From NCBI GenBank assembly GCA_037190175.1, contig JBBCJM010000207.1, positions 1-25,325 of the forward strand: 25,325 nucleotides of DNA. The letters run 5' to 3'. Position 1 is the stretch's first letter. Each line of letters starts with the position of its first letter. This DNA comes from JBBCJM01 sp037190175 (GTDB taxonomy: Bacteria; Pseudomonadota; Alphaproteobacteria; Rhodobacterales; Rhodobacteraceae). The translations under genes were made by a program, and so were the position numbers. Shown here piece after piece: positions 1 through 7,353 of the stretch. The notes beneath the pieces were generated by a model that ran no database searches, was not told the DNA's origin, and worked only from the letters and a program-made list of their open reading frames with translations.

Positions 1-844
1 CGGCGATGGAGACCGCCGAGGCGGTCATCAGCGTGGCGGTCACGATCAGCGCCAGCCGGACGAGGCCCACGTCGATGCCCAGCATCCGCGCCTCTTCCGG
101 CCCGACGCTCATCACGTTGATCTGCCAGCGCAGCGCCATCAGCACGCCCAGCGCCAGCCCGATCAGCACCGCGACCAGCGGCAGGTCGGCGGGCGTGATC
201 TTGTTCAGCCCGCCCAGGAGCCAGAAGGTGATCACCGGCAGCACGTTGATCGGATCGGCCACGATCTTCAGCACCGAGATCATCGCCTGGAAGAAGGCGG
301 CGATCACCACCCCCACCAGCACCAGCACGATCAGCGAATGGCGGTTGATCGCCTGCCCGATGGCGAAGCACAGCCCCACCGCCGCCAGCCCCATGGCGAA
401 GGCGCCCATCTGGATCGCCACCGCGCCCAGGTTCATCATCACGGCCAGCGAGGCCCCGAACCCCGCGCCGGCCGAGACGCCCAGCACGTCGGGCGAGACG
501 ATGGGGTTGCGGAACAGGGTCTGGTAGGCCGCCCCCGCCGAGGCCAGCGCCGCGCCCACCAGCATGGCGGCGATGATCCGCGGCAGGCGCACCCCGGTCA
601 CGATCTGCTCCTGCGAGGCGGGCCAGAAGGGCTCGATCTCGGCGATCCGGCTGGCGAGGATCGCGGTCACCGTGCCCGGCGGGATGGCGATCCGCCCGAT
701 CCCCAGCGAGACCACCGCCAGCCCGCCGAGGCCGGCCAGCAGGAGCCCCATGGTCATCGAGAAGCGCAGCCCCCCGATGCGGGACACCGCCCGCGGGTCG
801 GGCTGCGATCCGCTGCGGCCCGGCCGGACAGTCGCGCTGGTCAT
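1..844 (-). CDS. FecCD-family iron-siderophore ABC permease (partial)
   Basis: The gene reads leftward from an ATG at 844 and runs off the window, leaving 281 codons with no stop. The visible protein is strongly hydrophobic, with an N-terminal transmembrane segment at about residues 30-50 and many further segments. It carries the conserved FecCD core: RLPRI near residue 88, then GAALASAGAAYQTLFRNP, followed by SPDVLGVSAGAGFGAS. Later it has the MLGID segment typical of the cytoplasmic loop that contacts the ATPase. Members usually have about 330-350 residues, so perhaps 50-70 are missing. Such permeases move ferric siderophores, haem or cobalamin across the inner membrane with a binding protein and an ATPase, which presumably lie left of the window. 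A purine-rich Shine-Dalgarno (GGGGGGAGGGAG) precedes the ATG. Family is confident; the substrate cannot be told. It shows no link to the phosphonate genes. Confidence 0.93.
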   Translation of the reverse strand, partial: MTSATVRPGRSGSQPDPRAVSRIGGLRFSMTMGLLLAGLGGLAVVSLGIGRIAIPPGTVTAILASRIAEIEPFWPASQEQIVTGVRLPRIIAAMLVGAALASAGAAYQTLFRNPIVSPDVLGVSAGAGFGASLAVMMNLGAVAIQMGAFAMGLAAVGLCFAIGQAINRHSLIVLVLVGVVIAAFFQAMISVLKIVADPINVLPVITFWLLGGLNKITPADLPLVAVLIGLALGVLMALRWQINVMSVGPEEARMLGIDVGLVRLALIVTATLMTASAVSIA

Positions 845-870
845 GCGGGCTCCCTCCCCCCTGAGTCCGA

Positions 871-888
871 TATGTTCATACAAACATA
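871..888. promoter_or_regulatory. AT-rich inverted repeat upstream of the FecCD permease
   Basis: TATGTT, six bases, AACATA forms a 6-bp inverted repeat in an AT-rich island within very GC-rich DNA, 27 bp upstream of the permease ATG at 844. The position suits a promoter/operator for the leftward iron-transport gene. It does not match the RirA-type (TGA-N9-TCA) or Irr-type iron boxes I know, so the regulator is unknown. Confidence 0.4.
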
Positions 889-900
889 AAGAGGGCTCGG

Positions 901-1056
901 AAAGACCTGTCGGCCCGCCGCGGCAGGCCTTTGCGGGAGAGAGCCGAACGGAGTGGCCTGTCGTGGGTCGGCGGCGATTTCCCCGGCAGCCCGGCCGCCC
1001 TGAGCTTCACCTTCGGGCTGGCGGGCGACCGGATCGCCGATCTGGTGATCGGCTGA
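901..1056 (+). pseudogene. Possible remnant of a SnoaL/NTF2-like protein gene (C-terminal end)
   Basis: In the plus-strand frame ending at the TGA 1054-1056, the last 33 codons read like the C-terminal beta strands of a SnoaL/NTF2-fold protein: GLSWVGGDFPGSP, then ALSFTFGLAGDRIADLVIG. Upstream codons in this frame do not look like protein, and no start or N-terminal half is present. It may be the tail of a deleted gene. The call rests on pattern recognition of a short stretch only. Chance coding in GC-rich DNA is the alternative. Confidence 0.3.
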
Positions 1057-1170
1057 TGAAGCCGGCCTCGACCAGGCCGCCGTAGCTGCGGAACCCGTCG
1101 GTGGTGAGTTCGGCCGAGAGGGCGACACGGCCCTTGGCAGTGGTCCCGCCCGCCGCGTTCGAGGATGTGT
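1057..1170 (-). other. Non-coding stretch with a weak transposase-like fragment
   Basis: Together with 845-1056 this makes about 326 bp between the permease stop at 1171 and the FecCD start without an intact gene. Read leftward in the frame of the codons near 1160-1065, it encodes GRVALSAELTTDGFRSYGG followed by LVEAGF. This faintly resembles the TDG-x-x-x-Y-x-x-L segment of ISXO2/IS1595-type DDE transposases. No terminal repeats, target duplication or further transposase sequence was seen. It may be debris from an old rearrangement. Confidence 0.2.
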
Positions 1171-2895
1171 TCAGTCCCGGCATTTGGTGGAATCGCGCCA
1201 CGGCAAGGTGCCGCGCGGCATGTGGGGCGCCAGGCGGTCGAGCGCCAGGGCGATCGCCAGCACCAGCGCCACCGACACCGCCGAGACCGCGGCGGCGGCG
1301 GTCGAATTGCCCTCGTACTGCAGGGCGAAGACCATGACGCCGATGGTCTCGTTCCCGCTCGACCACAACAGCGCCGAGAGGGTGAGTTCGTTCAGCGCCG
1401 TCATCACCGCCAGCATGGCGCCGGCCGACAGCGCGGGCAGGACGGCGGGCGTCAGGACCATCGCCATCCGCCGCACCGGCCCGGCGCCGACCAGCCGCGC
1501 GGCCTCGTCCAGCGCGGGTTCCATCGCCTGGCCCGCGGCCAGCACCGGGCGCAGCACCAGCGGCAGGAACCGCGCCAGATAGGCCACCAGCAGGATCGCC
1601 CAGGTGCCGTAGAGCGACCCGATCAGCGGCAGCGGGCGCAGGAAGGTCAGGATCATCGCCAGCGCCACCACGGTGCCCGGCACCACCCATGGCCCATCCG
1701 CCAGCCAGTCCAGCGCCCGGATCAGCGGGTTGCGCCCGGTGATCCGCAGAAAGGCGAAGGGCACCGCCACCAGCGCACACAGCGCCGCCGTCGCCACCGA
1801 CAGCATCAGCGAATTGGCGAAGGCCCGGGCGACGGCGGGATTGGCGAAGGCGTCGGCGAAGTTCCGCAGGGTGACGGTGGACAGCGACAGTTCCACCCCC
1901 AGCGCCGGCGACAGCGCGGTGGCCAGCAGCGCCAGCATCGGCAGGACCGCGATCACCGCCAGCACCGCCCAGACCGCCGCCTCGATCCAGACCCGCGCCC
2001 GGCCGGCGTCGAAGGGCTGCATGGCCGCGCCGGTTCCGGTGGGCACCGCCAGCCGCGCCAGCACCAGCGCCCTGAGCGCCAACGCCGCCAGCGCCAGCGC
2101 CACCAGGATCATCGCCAGCACCGCCACCTGCCCGGCGACCGAGGGGCCGAAGCCGTTCAGCCTTTGGTAGATCAGCGTCGTCAGCATCGGGAACCGGCCG
2201 GGAATGCCCAGCAGCGCCGGGATGCCGAAAGTCCCCACTGCCGCCGCGAAGGCCAGGATCCCCCCGGCCAGCGCCGCCGGCAACGCCAGCGGCAGCAGCA
2301 CCCGCAGCACGATCCGCAGCCGGCCGGCGCCGACGACCCGCGCCGCCTCGACCAGATCGGCGGGCAGGCCGGTCAGCGCCGCCCGCACGGCGATGAAGAC
2401 CAGCGGCATGTGCTCGATCCCCATCAGCAGCGCGATGCCCCGGCCGGAGTAAAGCGGGTTGGTCGTCCCCGGCGGCGGGGCGAGGCCGAGGGGGCGCAGG
2501 ATCGGCGAGCCGCTGCCCGACATCTCGATCCAGGCCAGCGCCATGGTCTGCGACGGGATCAAAAGCGGCGACAGGATCAGGAAGGTCATCGCCACCCGCC
2601 CGCGCAGCGCGAACAGCCCCGTCGCCAGCGCCAATGCCACGCCCAGCGCCAGCGAGATCGCCACCGACCCGGCCGAGGCGGTCAGGGTGTTGACCAGCGC
2701 CCGGCCGGTGGACCGCGCGGCCAGCACCTCGGCCATCAGGCCCAGCGCGCGCCCGTCCTCGCCCGGACCGAAGGCCTCGACGAACAGCCGGGCCAGCGGC
2801 CAGACCGACAGGCCGGCCACCCAGACGAAGACAAGGACGGCGAGCAGATGCCCGCCGCCCCCGACCTTGCGCGAAAAGCGCAGTTCAACCGCCAT
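1171..2895 (-). CDS. Fused ABC permease of the leftward Fbp/AEP-type importer
   Basis: This inner-membrane permease of 574 residues holds two consecutive binding-protein-dependent transport domains (PF00528 type), as in FbpB, ThiP and the 2-aminoethylphosphonate permeases. I see about twelve hydrophobic segments and two EAA-type loops: EAARVVGAGRLRIVLRVLLP in the first half and EAARLVGAGPVRRMAMVLTP in the second. I chose the ATG at 2895. It overlaps the end of the binding-protein gene by 11 bp (stop at 2885-2887), which suggests translational coupling. An upstream ATG in the same frame lies inside the neighbour's coding sequence and is unlikely. It works with the binding protein at 2885-3859 and the ATPase at 5030-6127. 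PHO-box-like repeats upstream of the binding-protein gene favour a phosphorus-containing substrate over iron, but the sequence alone cannot decide. Confidence 0.92.
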   Translation of the reverse strand: MAVELRFSRKVGGGGHLLAVLVFVWVAGLSVWPLARLFVEAFGPGEDGRALGLMAEVLAARSTGRALVNTLTASAGSVAISLALGVALALATGLFALRGRVAMTFLILSPLLIPSQTMALAWIEMSGSGSPILRPLGLAPPPGTTNPLYSGRGIALLMGIEHMPLVFIAVRAALTGLPADLVEAARVVGAGRLRIVLRVLLPLALPAALAGGILAFAAAVGTFGIPALLGIPGRFPMLTTLIYQRLNGFGPSVAGQVAVLAMILVALALAALALRALVLARLAVPTGTGAAMQPFDAGRARVWIEAAVWAVLAVIAVLPMLALLATALSPALGVELSLSTVTLRNFADAFANPAVARAFANSLMLSVATAALCALVAVPFAFLRITGRNPLIRALDWLADGPWVVPGTVVALAMILTFLRPLPLIGSLYGTWAILLVAYLARFLPLVLRPVLAAGQAMEPALDEAARLVGAGPVRRMAMVLTPAVLPALSAGAMLAVMTALNELTLSALLWSSGNETIGVMVFALQYEGNSTAAAAVSAVSVALVLAIALALDRLAPHMPRGTLPWRDSTKCRD

Positions 2896-3859
2896 AGATC
2901 TCGGCGAATTCTTCCTTGTTGGCCTTGTCGTCGGCCAGCATCCTGCCGGCATCGGCGGGCAGGATCTTCAGGCTGGCCGGGTCGGGATAGCCCTCGGGCT
3001 GGGCCACGCCCTCGAGGATCGGGAAATAGCCCTGCGCCACCGACTGCTCCTGCGCGGCCCGGGACAACTGCCAGTCGACGAAGACCTTGGCCGCCTCGAC
3101 CGCATCGCTGTCCTTCAGGATCGCCACCGGCTGGGTCACGACCGACACGCCCTCCTCGGGGAAGACGAAATCGACGGGCGAGCCCTTGGCCCTGGCGTTC
3201 AGCGCCATGTATTCGATGATGATGCCATAGGCCTTTTCGCCGCGCGCGACCGCCTCGACCACCGTGCCGTTGCCCTGGCCCGCGACCGCGCCGTTGTCGG
3301 CCAGCGTCTGGTAGTAGTCCCAGCCGAATTCCGGCTGCTGCACCACGGTGCCGACATGGATCACCGCCGCGCCGGAATAGAGCGGGCTGGGCATGATCAG
3401 GCTGCCGGCGACCTCGGGCCGGGTCAGATCGGCCCAGGAGCGCGGCGGCTCGGTCACCATCTGGGTGTTGTAGATGATGCCGGTGGTGATCAGCTTGGTG
3501 CCGAAGAAGGTGAAATCGGGGTCGATCAGCGCCGCGGGGATGCCCGCGACGGGGGCGTCGGTATAGGCCAGCAGCCGGCCGTCGTTCTTCAGCTGGGTCA
3601 TCGCCACCGCATCGGCGATCAGCATCACATCGGCCGGGGTCTGGCCGGCGGCGAATTCGGCGGCGAGCTTGGCCATCAGCTCGGTGGTGCCGGAGCGGAA
3701 CACCTCGACCGTGATCCCGGGGTGGTCCTTGTTGAACGCCTCGATCACCGCGGTCATCTGGTCCTGCGGCTGCGAGGTGTAGGCGGTGATCGTCTCGGCG
3801 GCCGCCGTGCCGGCCAGCAGGGCGCCCACCAGCGCGGGCAGAAGGCGAAGGGTGGTCAT
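2885..3859 (-). CDS. Periplasmic binding protein of the leftward Fbp/AEP-type importer
   Basis: This 324-residue extracellular solute-binding protein of the FbpA/PotD class starts with a signal peptide (MTTLRLLPALVGALLAGTAAA, then ETITAY at about residue 22). The body has the usual pattern: TAYTSQPQDQ strand, a GTTELMAKLAAE helix, PADVMLIADA, the GIIYNT hinge region, SWADLTRPE, and a C-terminal AAKVFVDWQLS. The ATG at 3859 follows GAGGA at good spacing; a longer in-frame start at 3943 would have no signal peptide at its N-terminus. Only one YY pair (GWDYYQ) is present, at a position common to non-iron members, so the tandem-tyrosine iron site of FbpA is not evident. Its own PHO-box-like array lies 56-84 bp upstream. 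Phosphonate or organophosphate is the likeliest ligand (inference). Confidence 0.92.
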   Translation of the reverse strand: MTTLRLLPALVGALLAGTAAAETITAYTSQPQDQMTAVIEAFNKDHPGITVEVFRSGTTELMAKLAAEFAAGQTPADVMLIADAVAMTQLKNDGRLLAYTDAPVAGIPAALIDPDFTFFGTKLITTGIIYNTQMVTEPPRSWADLTRPEVAGSLIMPSPLYSGAAVIHVGTVVQQPEFGWDYYQTLADNGAVAGQGNGTVVEAVARGEKAYGIIIEYMALNARAKGSPVDFVFPEEGVSVVTQPVAILKDSDAVEAAKVFVDWQLSRAAQEQSVAQGYFPILEGVAQPEGYPDPASLKILPADAGRMLADDKANKEEFAEIYGG

Positions 3860-3914
3860 CTTTTCCTCGTGGGGTTGGTTCCGCGCGGGGATAGCGGCGC
3901 AGTTCAAAGCGCCG

Positions 3915-3943
3915 GTGACAGTTCCATGCAGGTCCAGTGACAA
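3915..3943 (-). promoter_or_regulatory. PHO-box-like triple repeat before the leftward binding-protein gene
   Basis: Read leftward, TTGTCAC (3943-3937), CCTGCAT (3932-3926) and CTGTCAC (3921-3915) follow each other at exactly 11-bp steps with 4-bp spacers. The first and third match the PhoB half-site CTGTCAY well; the middle one matches poorly (4 of 7). The array sits 56 bp upstream of the binding-protein ATG at 3859, in the 112-bp gap after the beta-CASP gene. It suggests that binding protein and permease have their own phosphate-starvation promoter. Confidence 0.6.
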
Positions 3944-3971
3944 TCCGCATCCGCGCCCGGGGGCGGCGGGA

Positions 3972-5033
3972 TCACCAGGAGATCGCGGGCGCGGTGGCCA
4001 ACGGCCGGCCCAGCGCCGTCGCCAGCCCGGCCGCCCGGTCGGGGGTGCAGAAGGCCGCCATGGCCTGCGCCGGGCGGACGGCTGCGAACAGCGCGCGGAG
4101 GCCGGACAGCGTGGGATGCACGTTCCAGCGCCGGAACAGGGCCTGTCCGTCGCGCACCCAACCCGGCGCAGGGGTGCCTTCGGCCAGATGGCCGGTGAAC
4201 ACCACGCGGCCCATCCCGCCCTGGATCATGCGCCGCGCCAGAACCTCCGCCGTGCCGCGTTCGGCATTGGGCCCGGCGGCGATCATGACGCCGGCAAGGG
4301 GGCTGTCGGACGCCAGGTCCCCCGCCTCGGCCAGCAGCCTCGCCAGCCTCTCCGCCCCGCCCGGCACCAGCCAGCCGGGCCGGTCCAGCATCGCCACCGC
4401 CACCTCCCGATGCGCGGCGCAGATCGCCACCGGCCGCCCGGCGTCCAGAAAGGCCAGCGCCATTTCCAGCCCACGGCCGCCCGCCGGCGCGGGCAAGAGC
4501 AGAGGCCCGTCCAGCGCCAGCAGCGAGGCCACCTGATCGGCCAAGGGCTGATCGGCCGTGCCATAGGAGGCGTCGAAGACCATGGCCCGCGCCGGGGGCG
4601 GCAGGGTGCAGCGGTAAAGCCCGCTCTCGGCCGACAGATCGCCGGTATAGACCAGCCCGCCCTCGCCGCCGATCCGCATCCAGGAGGCCCCCGGGGCATG
4701 GCCGGCGGGGCCATGGTCGAAGGGCACGAGGGCCGCGACTTCCCCCAGCGGCCGGGCCGCCGCCATCGCCGGATCGCGCGAGAGCGCAATGGCGGGCTCG
4801 GGGGCGAAGAGCGGCGGGTGGCCCAGCTGCGCGGCCAGATGCAGCCCGCCGGTATGGTCGAAGTGGCCGTGCGAGAACAGGATGGCATCGACCCGCCCCA
4901 CCCCCGACACATCCGGCAGCGCATCCCCGTCCGGCCCGCGGCCCAGGTCCAGCATCAGCCGCCGTCCGTCGATCTCCAGCATGAAACAGGCCGGCCCCTT
5001 GACCCCCAGCCCGGACAGCGCCGTCAGCCTCAT
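3972..5033 (-). CDS. Beta-CASP-like metallo-beta-lactamase-fold hydrolase
   Basis: The protein has 353 residues. Its metallo-beta-lactamase half has the metal-binding HGHFDH at residues 55-60, GHAPGAS with His112, and YTGDLS with Asp132. The second half looks like a beta-CASP domain: FDASYGT near 153, GRGLE ending in Glu190 (motif A), VFTGHLAEGTPAPG near 278-291, and NVHPT with His306 (motif B). The motif C histidine, usually in a VHGE-like turn, appears to be replaced (FCTPDR, Cys329). Beta-CASP enzymes usually cleave nucleic acids. A different phosphoester substrate is possible here, since the gene sits between ATPase and binding protein of a probable phosphonate importer. Its ATG overlaps the ATPase stop (ATGA). 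Fold and metal site are confident; substrate is unknown. Confidence 0.85.
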   Translation of the reverse strand: MRLTALSGLGVKGPACFMLEIDGRRLMLDLGRGPDGDALPDVSGVGRVDAILFSHGHFDHTGGLHLAAQLGHPPLFAPEPAIALSRDPAMAAARPLGEVAALVPFDHGPAGHAPGASWMRIGGEGGLVYTGDLSAESGLYRCTLPPPARAMVFDASYGTADQPLADQVASLLALDGPLLLPAPAGGRGLEMALAFLDAGRPVAICAAHREVAVAMLDRPGWLVPGGAERLARLLAEAGDLASDSPLAGVMIAAGPNAERGTAEVLARRMIQGGMGRVVFTGHLAEGTPAPGWVRDGQALFRRWNVHPTLSGLRALFAAVRPAQAMAAFCTPDRAAGLATALGRPLATAPAISW

Positions 5034-6127
5034 GCCATGGCACCCGTCAGCAGCCGGTCCTGCAACGGCGTCTCGCCGCGCAGAGCCTCGCGCGGCAGGA
5101 TCCAGCCGCCGGTCAGGGACAGGTCCACCGCCTCGCCCATATGGGGCGCCTGGGGCAGGATGAAATCGACCGTCCCGCCCTCGCCCTCCAGCGCCGCCGT
5201 CACCGCATGGGCGCCGCCCTGGAAGCGGTGGTCGAGCACCCGGGCCCGCAACTCGCCCCCCGGCCCGGCCATCAGGTCGCGCGGCCGCAGGCACAGCCAG
5301 CCCGGCCCCGGCGGTGCTTCGCCCGGCACGGTCAGCAGCCGGCCCTGCAAGACGATGCGGCACAGCCCGTCCGATTGCCCCGTCACCAGCACCGGCACCG
5401 TGCGCCCGCGCCCCACGAACCGCGCCACCATCGGCGTGGCCGGGCGGCGGTAAAGGTCCTGCGGGCTGGCCAGCTGTTCCAGCCGGCCGGCGTTCATCAC
5501 GCCCACCAGCCCGGCCACCGCCATCGCCTCGTCCTGGTCGTGGGTGACGAAGACGAAGGTGGTGCGCAGCGCGGCATGGATGCGGCGGAACTCGGCCAGC
5601 ATCGTCTCGCGCAGATGGGCGTCGAGGTTGGCCAGCGGCTCGTCCAAGAGGATCAGCCCCGGCCGCAGGGCCAGGCTGCGCGCCAGCGCCACCCGCTGCC
5701 GCTGGCCGCCCGACAGCTCGTGCGGCCGGCGGTCGGCCAGACCGGACAGGCCCACCATCTCCAGCGCCCCGGCGATGCGGGCCCGTTCCTCGGCGCGGGG
5801 CAGCCGTTGGAGGCGCAGGCCGAAGCGGATGTTGCCGGCGACGGTCATGTGGGGCCAGAGCGCATAGGACTGGAACACCATCCCCAGCCCCCGCGCCTCG
5901 GGCGGGACGAAGCGGGCGCCGTCCGCCACCACCCGCCCGCCCAGCACGATGCGCCCCGCATCCGGCCGTTCCAGCCCCGCGATCAGCCTGAGCAGCGTGG
6001 TCTTGCCGCAGCCCGAGGGGCCCAGCAGCGCCAGGAATGCCCCCGAAGGCACGTCGAGCGACACCCCGTCCACCGCCCGCACTCCGCCGAAGGCCCGGGT
6101 CACCGCCTCCATCCCGATTGCAGCCAT
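5030..6127 (-). CDS. ATPase subunit of the leftward Fbp/AEP-type importer
   Basis: This 365-residue ABC ATPase of the CysA/FbpC/PotA class has the Walker A GPSGCGKTT near residue 36, the Q-loop VFQSYALWPHMTV, the signature LSGGQRQR, Walker B LILLDEP, and the switch histidine in VTHDQDEAM. The last 120 residues form a TOBE-type regulatory domain (LCLRPRDL region). It energises the permease at 1171-2895. It is the first gene of the leftward unit and overlaps the beta-CASP gene by 4 bp. The ATG at 6127 (MAAIGMEAVTRAFGG) starts just before the first beta strand. The leader carries a possible minus-strand promoter: GTCACA-like -35 (about 6178-6173) and TGTAAT-like -10 (about 6154-6149), with a single PHO half-site (TCGTCAC, 6180-6174). 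Confidence 0.95.
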   Translation of the reverse strand: MAAIGMEAVTRAFGGVRAVDGVSLDVPSGAFLALLGPSGCGKTTLLRLIAGLERPDAGRIVLGGRVVADGARFVPPEARGLGMVFQSYALWPHMTVAGNIRFGLRLQRLPRAEERARIAGALEMVGLSGLADRRPHELSGGQRQRVALARSLALRPGLILLDEPLANLDAHLRETMLAEFRRIHAALRTTFVFVTHDQDEAMAVAGLVGVMNAGRLEQLASPQDLYRRPATPMVARFVGRGRTVPVLVTGQSDGLCRIVLQGRLLTVPGEAPPGPGWLCLRPRDLMAGPGGELRARVLDHRFQGGAHAVTAALEGEGGTVDFILPQAPHMGEAVDLSLTGGWILPREALRGETPLQDRLLTGAMA

Positions 6128-6258
6128 GGGGCCCCCTTTCGGGGGGTGATTACAAAGGCCCTGCGATGGTTTTGTGACGATCCCTCGCGTTTCTGCCTGT
6201 CACCGGCCTGTCATGTGGCGGCGCTATGGGCCGGGGCGTGAACATCCGGGCCCCCGAC
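6128..6258. promoter_or_regulatory. Divergent promoter region between the two importers
   Basis: This 131-bp gap separates the two divergent ATPase genes. It contains the PHO box listed separately, a possible leftward promoter, and an imperfect inverted repeat: TTACAAA at 6150-6156 against TTTTGTGA at 6170-6177. One control region probably serves both importers. Confidence 0.6.
6197..6214 (+). promoter_or_regulatory. PHO box of the rightward importer
   Basis: CTGTCAC-CGGC-CTGTCAT is two 7-bp direct repeats with a 4-bp spacer, the exact architecture of the PhoB-binding PHO box, with both repeats matching CTGTCAY fully. A weak -10-like TATGGG follows 10 bp after the box at 6225-6230. That is the spacing used at PhoB-activated promoters, where the box replaces the -35. 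This places transcription start near 6236, and so makes the ATG at 6226 an unlikely start codon. Confidence 0.75.
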
Positions 6259-7341
6259 ATGACCGACACCCCGATCCGCCCGTCCGTGGCGGCGGTTTCG
6301 ACGCATGGGTTGCGGCTGGCCTATGGGGGGACCGAGGTCCTGCGGGGCATCGACCTGGCACTGGACCCCGGCCAGACGCTGGCGCTGCTGGGCCCCTCGG
6401 GCTGCGGCAAGACCACGCTCCTGCGGCTGGTGGCGGGGCTTCTGGCGCCGACCGCGGGCGAGGTGGCGATCGAGGGCCGCACCGTGGCCGGGCCGGGCGT
6501 GTTCCAGCCGCCGGAACGGCGCGGGCTGGGGATGGTGTTCCAGGACTACGCGCTCTGGCCGCATCTGACGGTGGCCGGCAACGTGGCCTTCCCGCTGGAG
6601 ATGGCCGGCATCGCCCGGGCGGAACGGGCGCGCCGGGTTGCGGCGGCGCTGGACCGGGTGGGTCTCGGCGCGCTGGCCCTCCGCAGCCCCGCGGCCCTCT
6701 CCGGCGGCCAGCAGCAGCGCGTCGCCATCGCCCGCGCCATCGTGGGCGAACCCCGGATCGTGCTGTTCGACGAGCCGCTGTCGAACCTCGACCGCGAGTT
6801 GCGCGAGACCATGGTGGCCGAACTGGGCGCGCTGATCCGGGGCCTCGGGCTGACCGCGATCTACGTCACCCACGACCAGTCCGAGGCGCTGACGCTGGCC
6901 GACCGGGTCGCGGTGATGGAGGCCGGGCAGATCGTGCAGCTGGCCGCGCCCGAGGCGCTGGTCGAACATCCGGCCAGTCCCAAGGTGGCCGAATTCCTGC
7001 GCCTGGGCACCGTGCTGGCACTGACCCGCACCAGCGCGGGCTGGTCGGTCGGCGGCCAGCCGCTTCTCGGCGGACCCGATACGGCCACGGCCGAGGTGCT
7101 GGTCACCCCGCGCGCCCTGCGGGTGACGGCGCCCGGGCAGGCGCCGCTGGGGGGCGAGGTCACGGCGGTCCATTACCGCGACACCGCCTATGCCGTCGCC
7201 GTGCGGCTGGATGGCCCGGCCGGGCAACCGCTTCAGATTTCAAGCCAAATCCGCCCGCGCATCGGGGAGCGCGTCGGATTGGAGATCCTCTCCGAACGCC
7301 TGCGCTGGTTTCCGGCGCGGGCGCAGGCCCCGGTTTCCTGA
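6259..7341 (+). CDS. ATPase subunit of the rightward Fbp/AEP-type importer
   Basis: The reading frame encodes a 360-residue ABC ATPase of the FbpC/PotA class. It shows Walker A GPSGCGKTT, Q-loop VFQDYALWPHLTV, signature LSGGQQQR, Walker B IVLFDEP and VTHDQSEAL with the switch histidine, then a C-terminal TOBE-like domain (ALRVTAPGQ to about residue 350). I prefer the ATG at 6259 (MTDTPIRPS). The in-frame ATG at 6226 falls inside the probable -10 that follows the PHO box, and neither start has a good Shine-Dalgarno. A GTG at 6238 is a further option. It is homologous to the ATPase at 5030-6127. The binding-protein gene starts 12 bp after its stop, so the three genes form one operon. Confidence 0.93.
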   Translation: MTDTPIRPSVAAVSTHGLRLAYGGTEVLRGIDLALDPGQTLALLGPSGCGKTTLLRLVAGLLAPTAGEVAIEGRTVAGPGVFQPPERRGLGMVFQDYALWPHLTVAGNVAFPLEMAGIARAERARRVAAALDRVGLGALALRSPAALSGGQQQRVAIARAIVGEPRIVLFDEPLSNLDRELRETMVAELGALIRGLGLTAIYVTHDQSEALTLADRVAVMEAGQIVQLAAPEALVEHPASPKVAEFLRLGTVLALTRTSAGWSVGGQPLLGGPDTATAEVLVTPRALRVTAPGQAPLGGEVTAVHYRDTAYAVAVRLDGPAGQPLQISSQIRPRIGERVGLEILSERLRWFPARAQAPVS

Positions 7342-7353
7342 CGAGGTTATCCC

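Noticed and set aside
6226..6258. ATG at 6226 as the start of the rightward ATPase
   Set aside because: It falls in the probable -10 after the PHO box and adds residues not needed by the domain; ATG 6259 is preferred.
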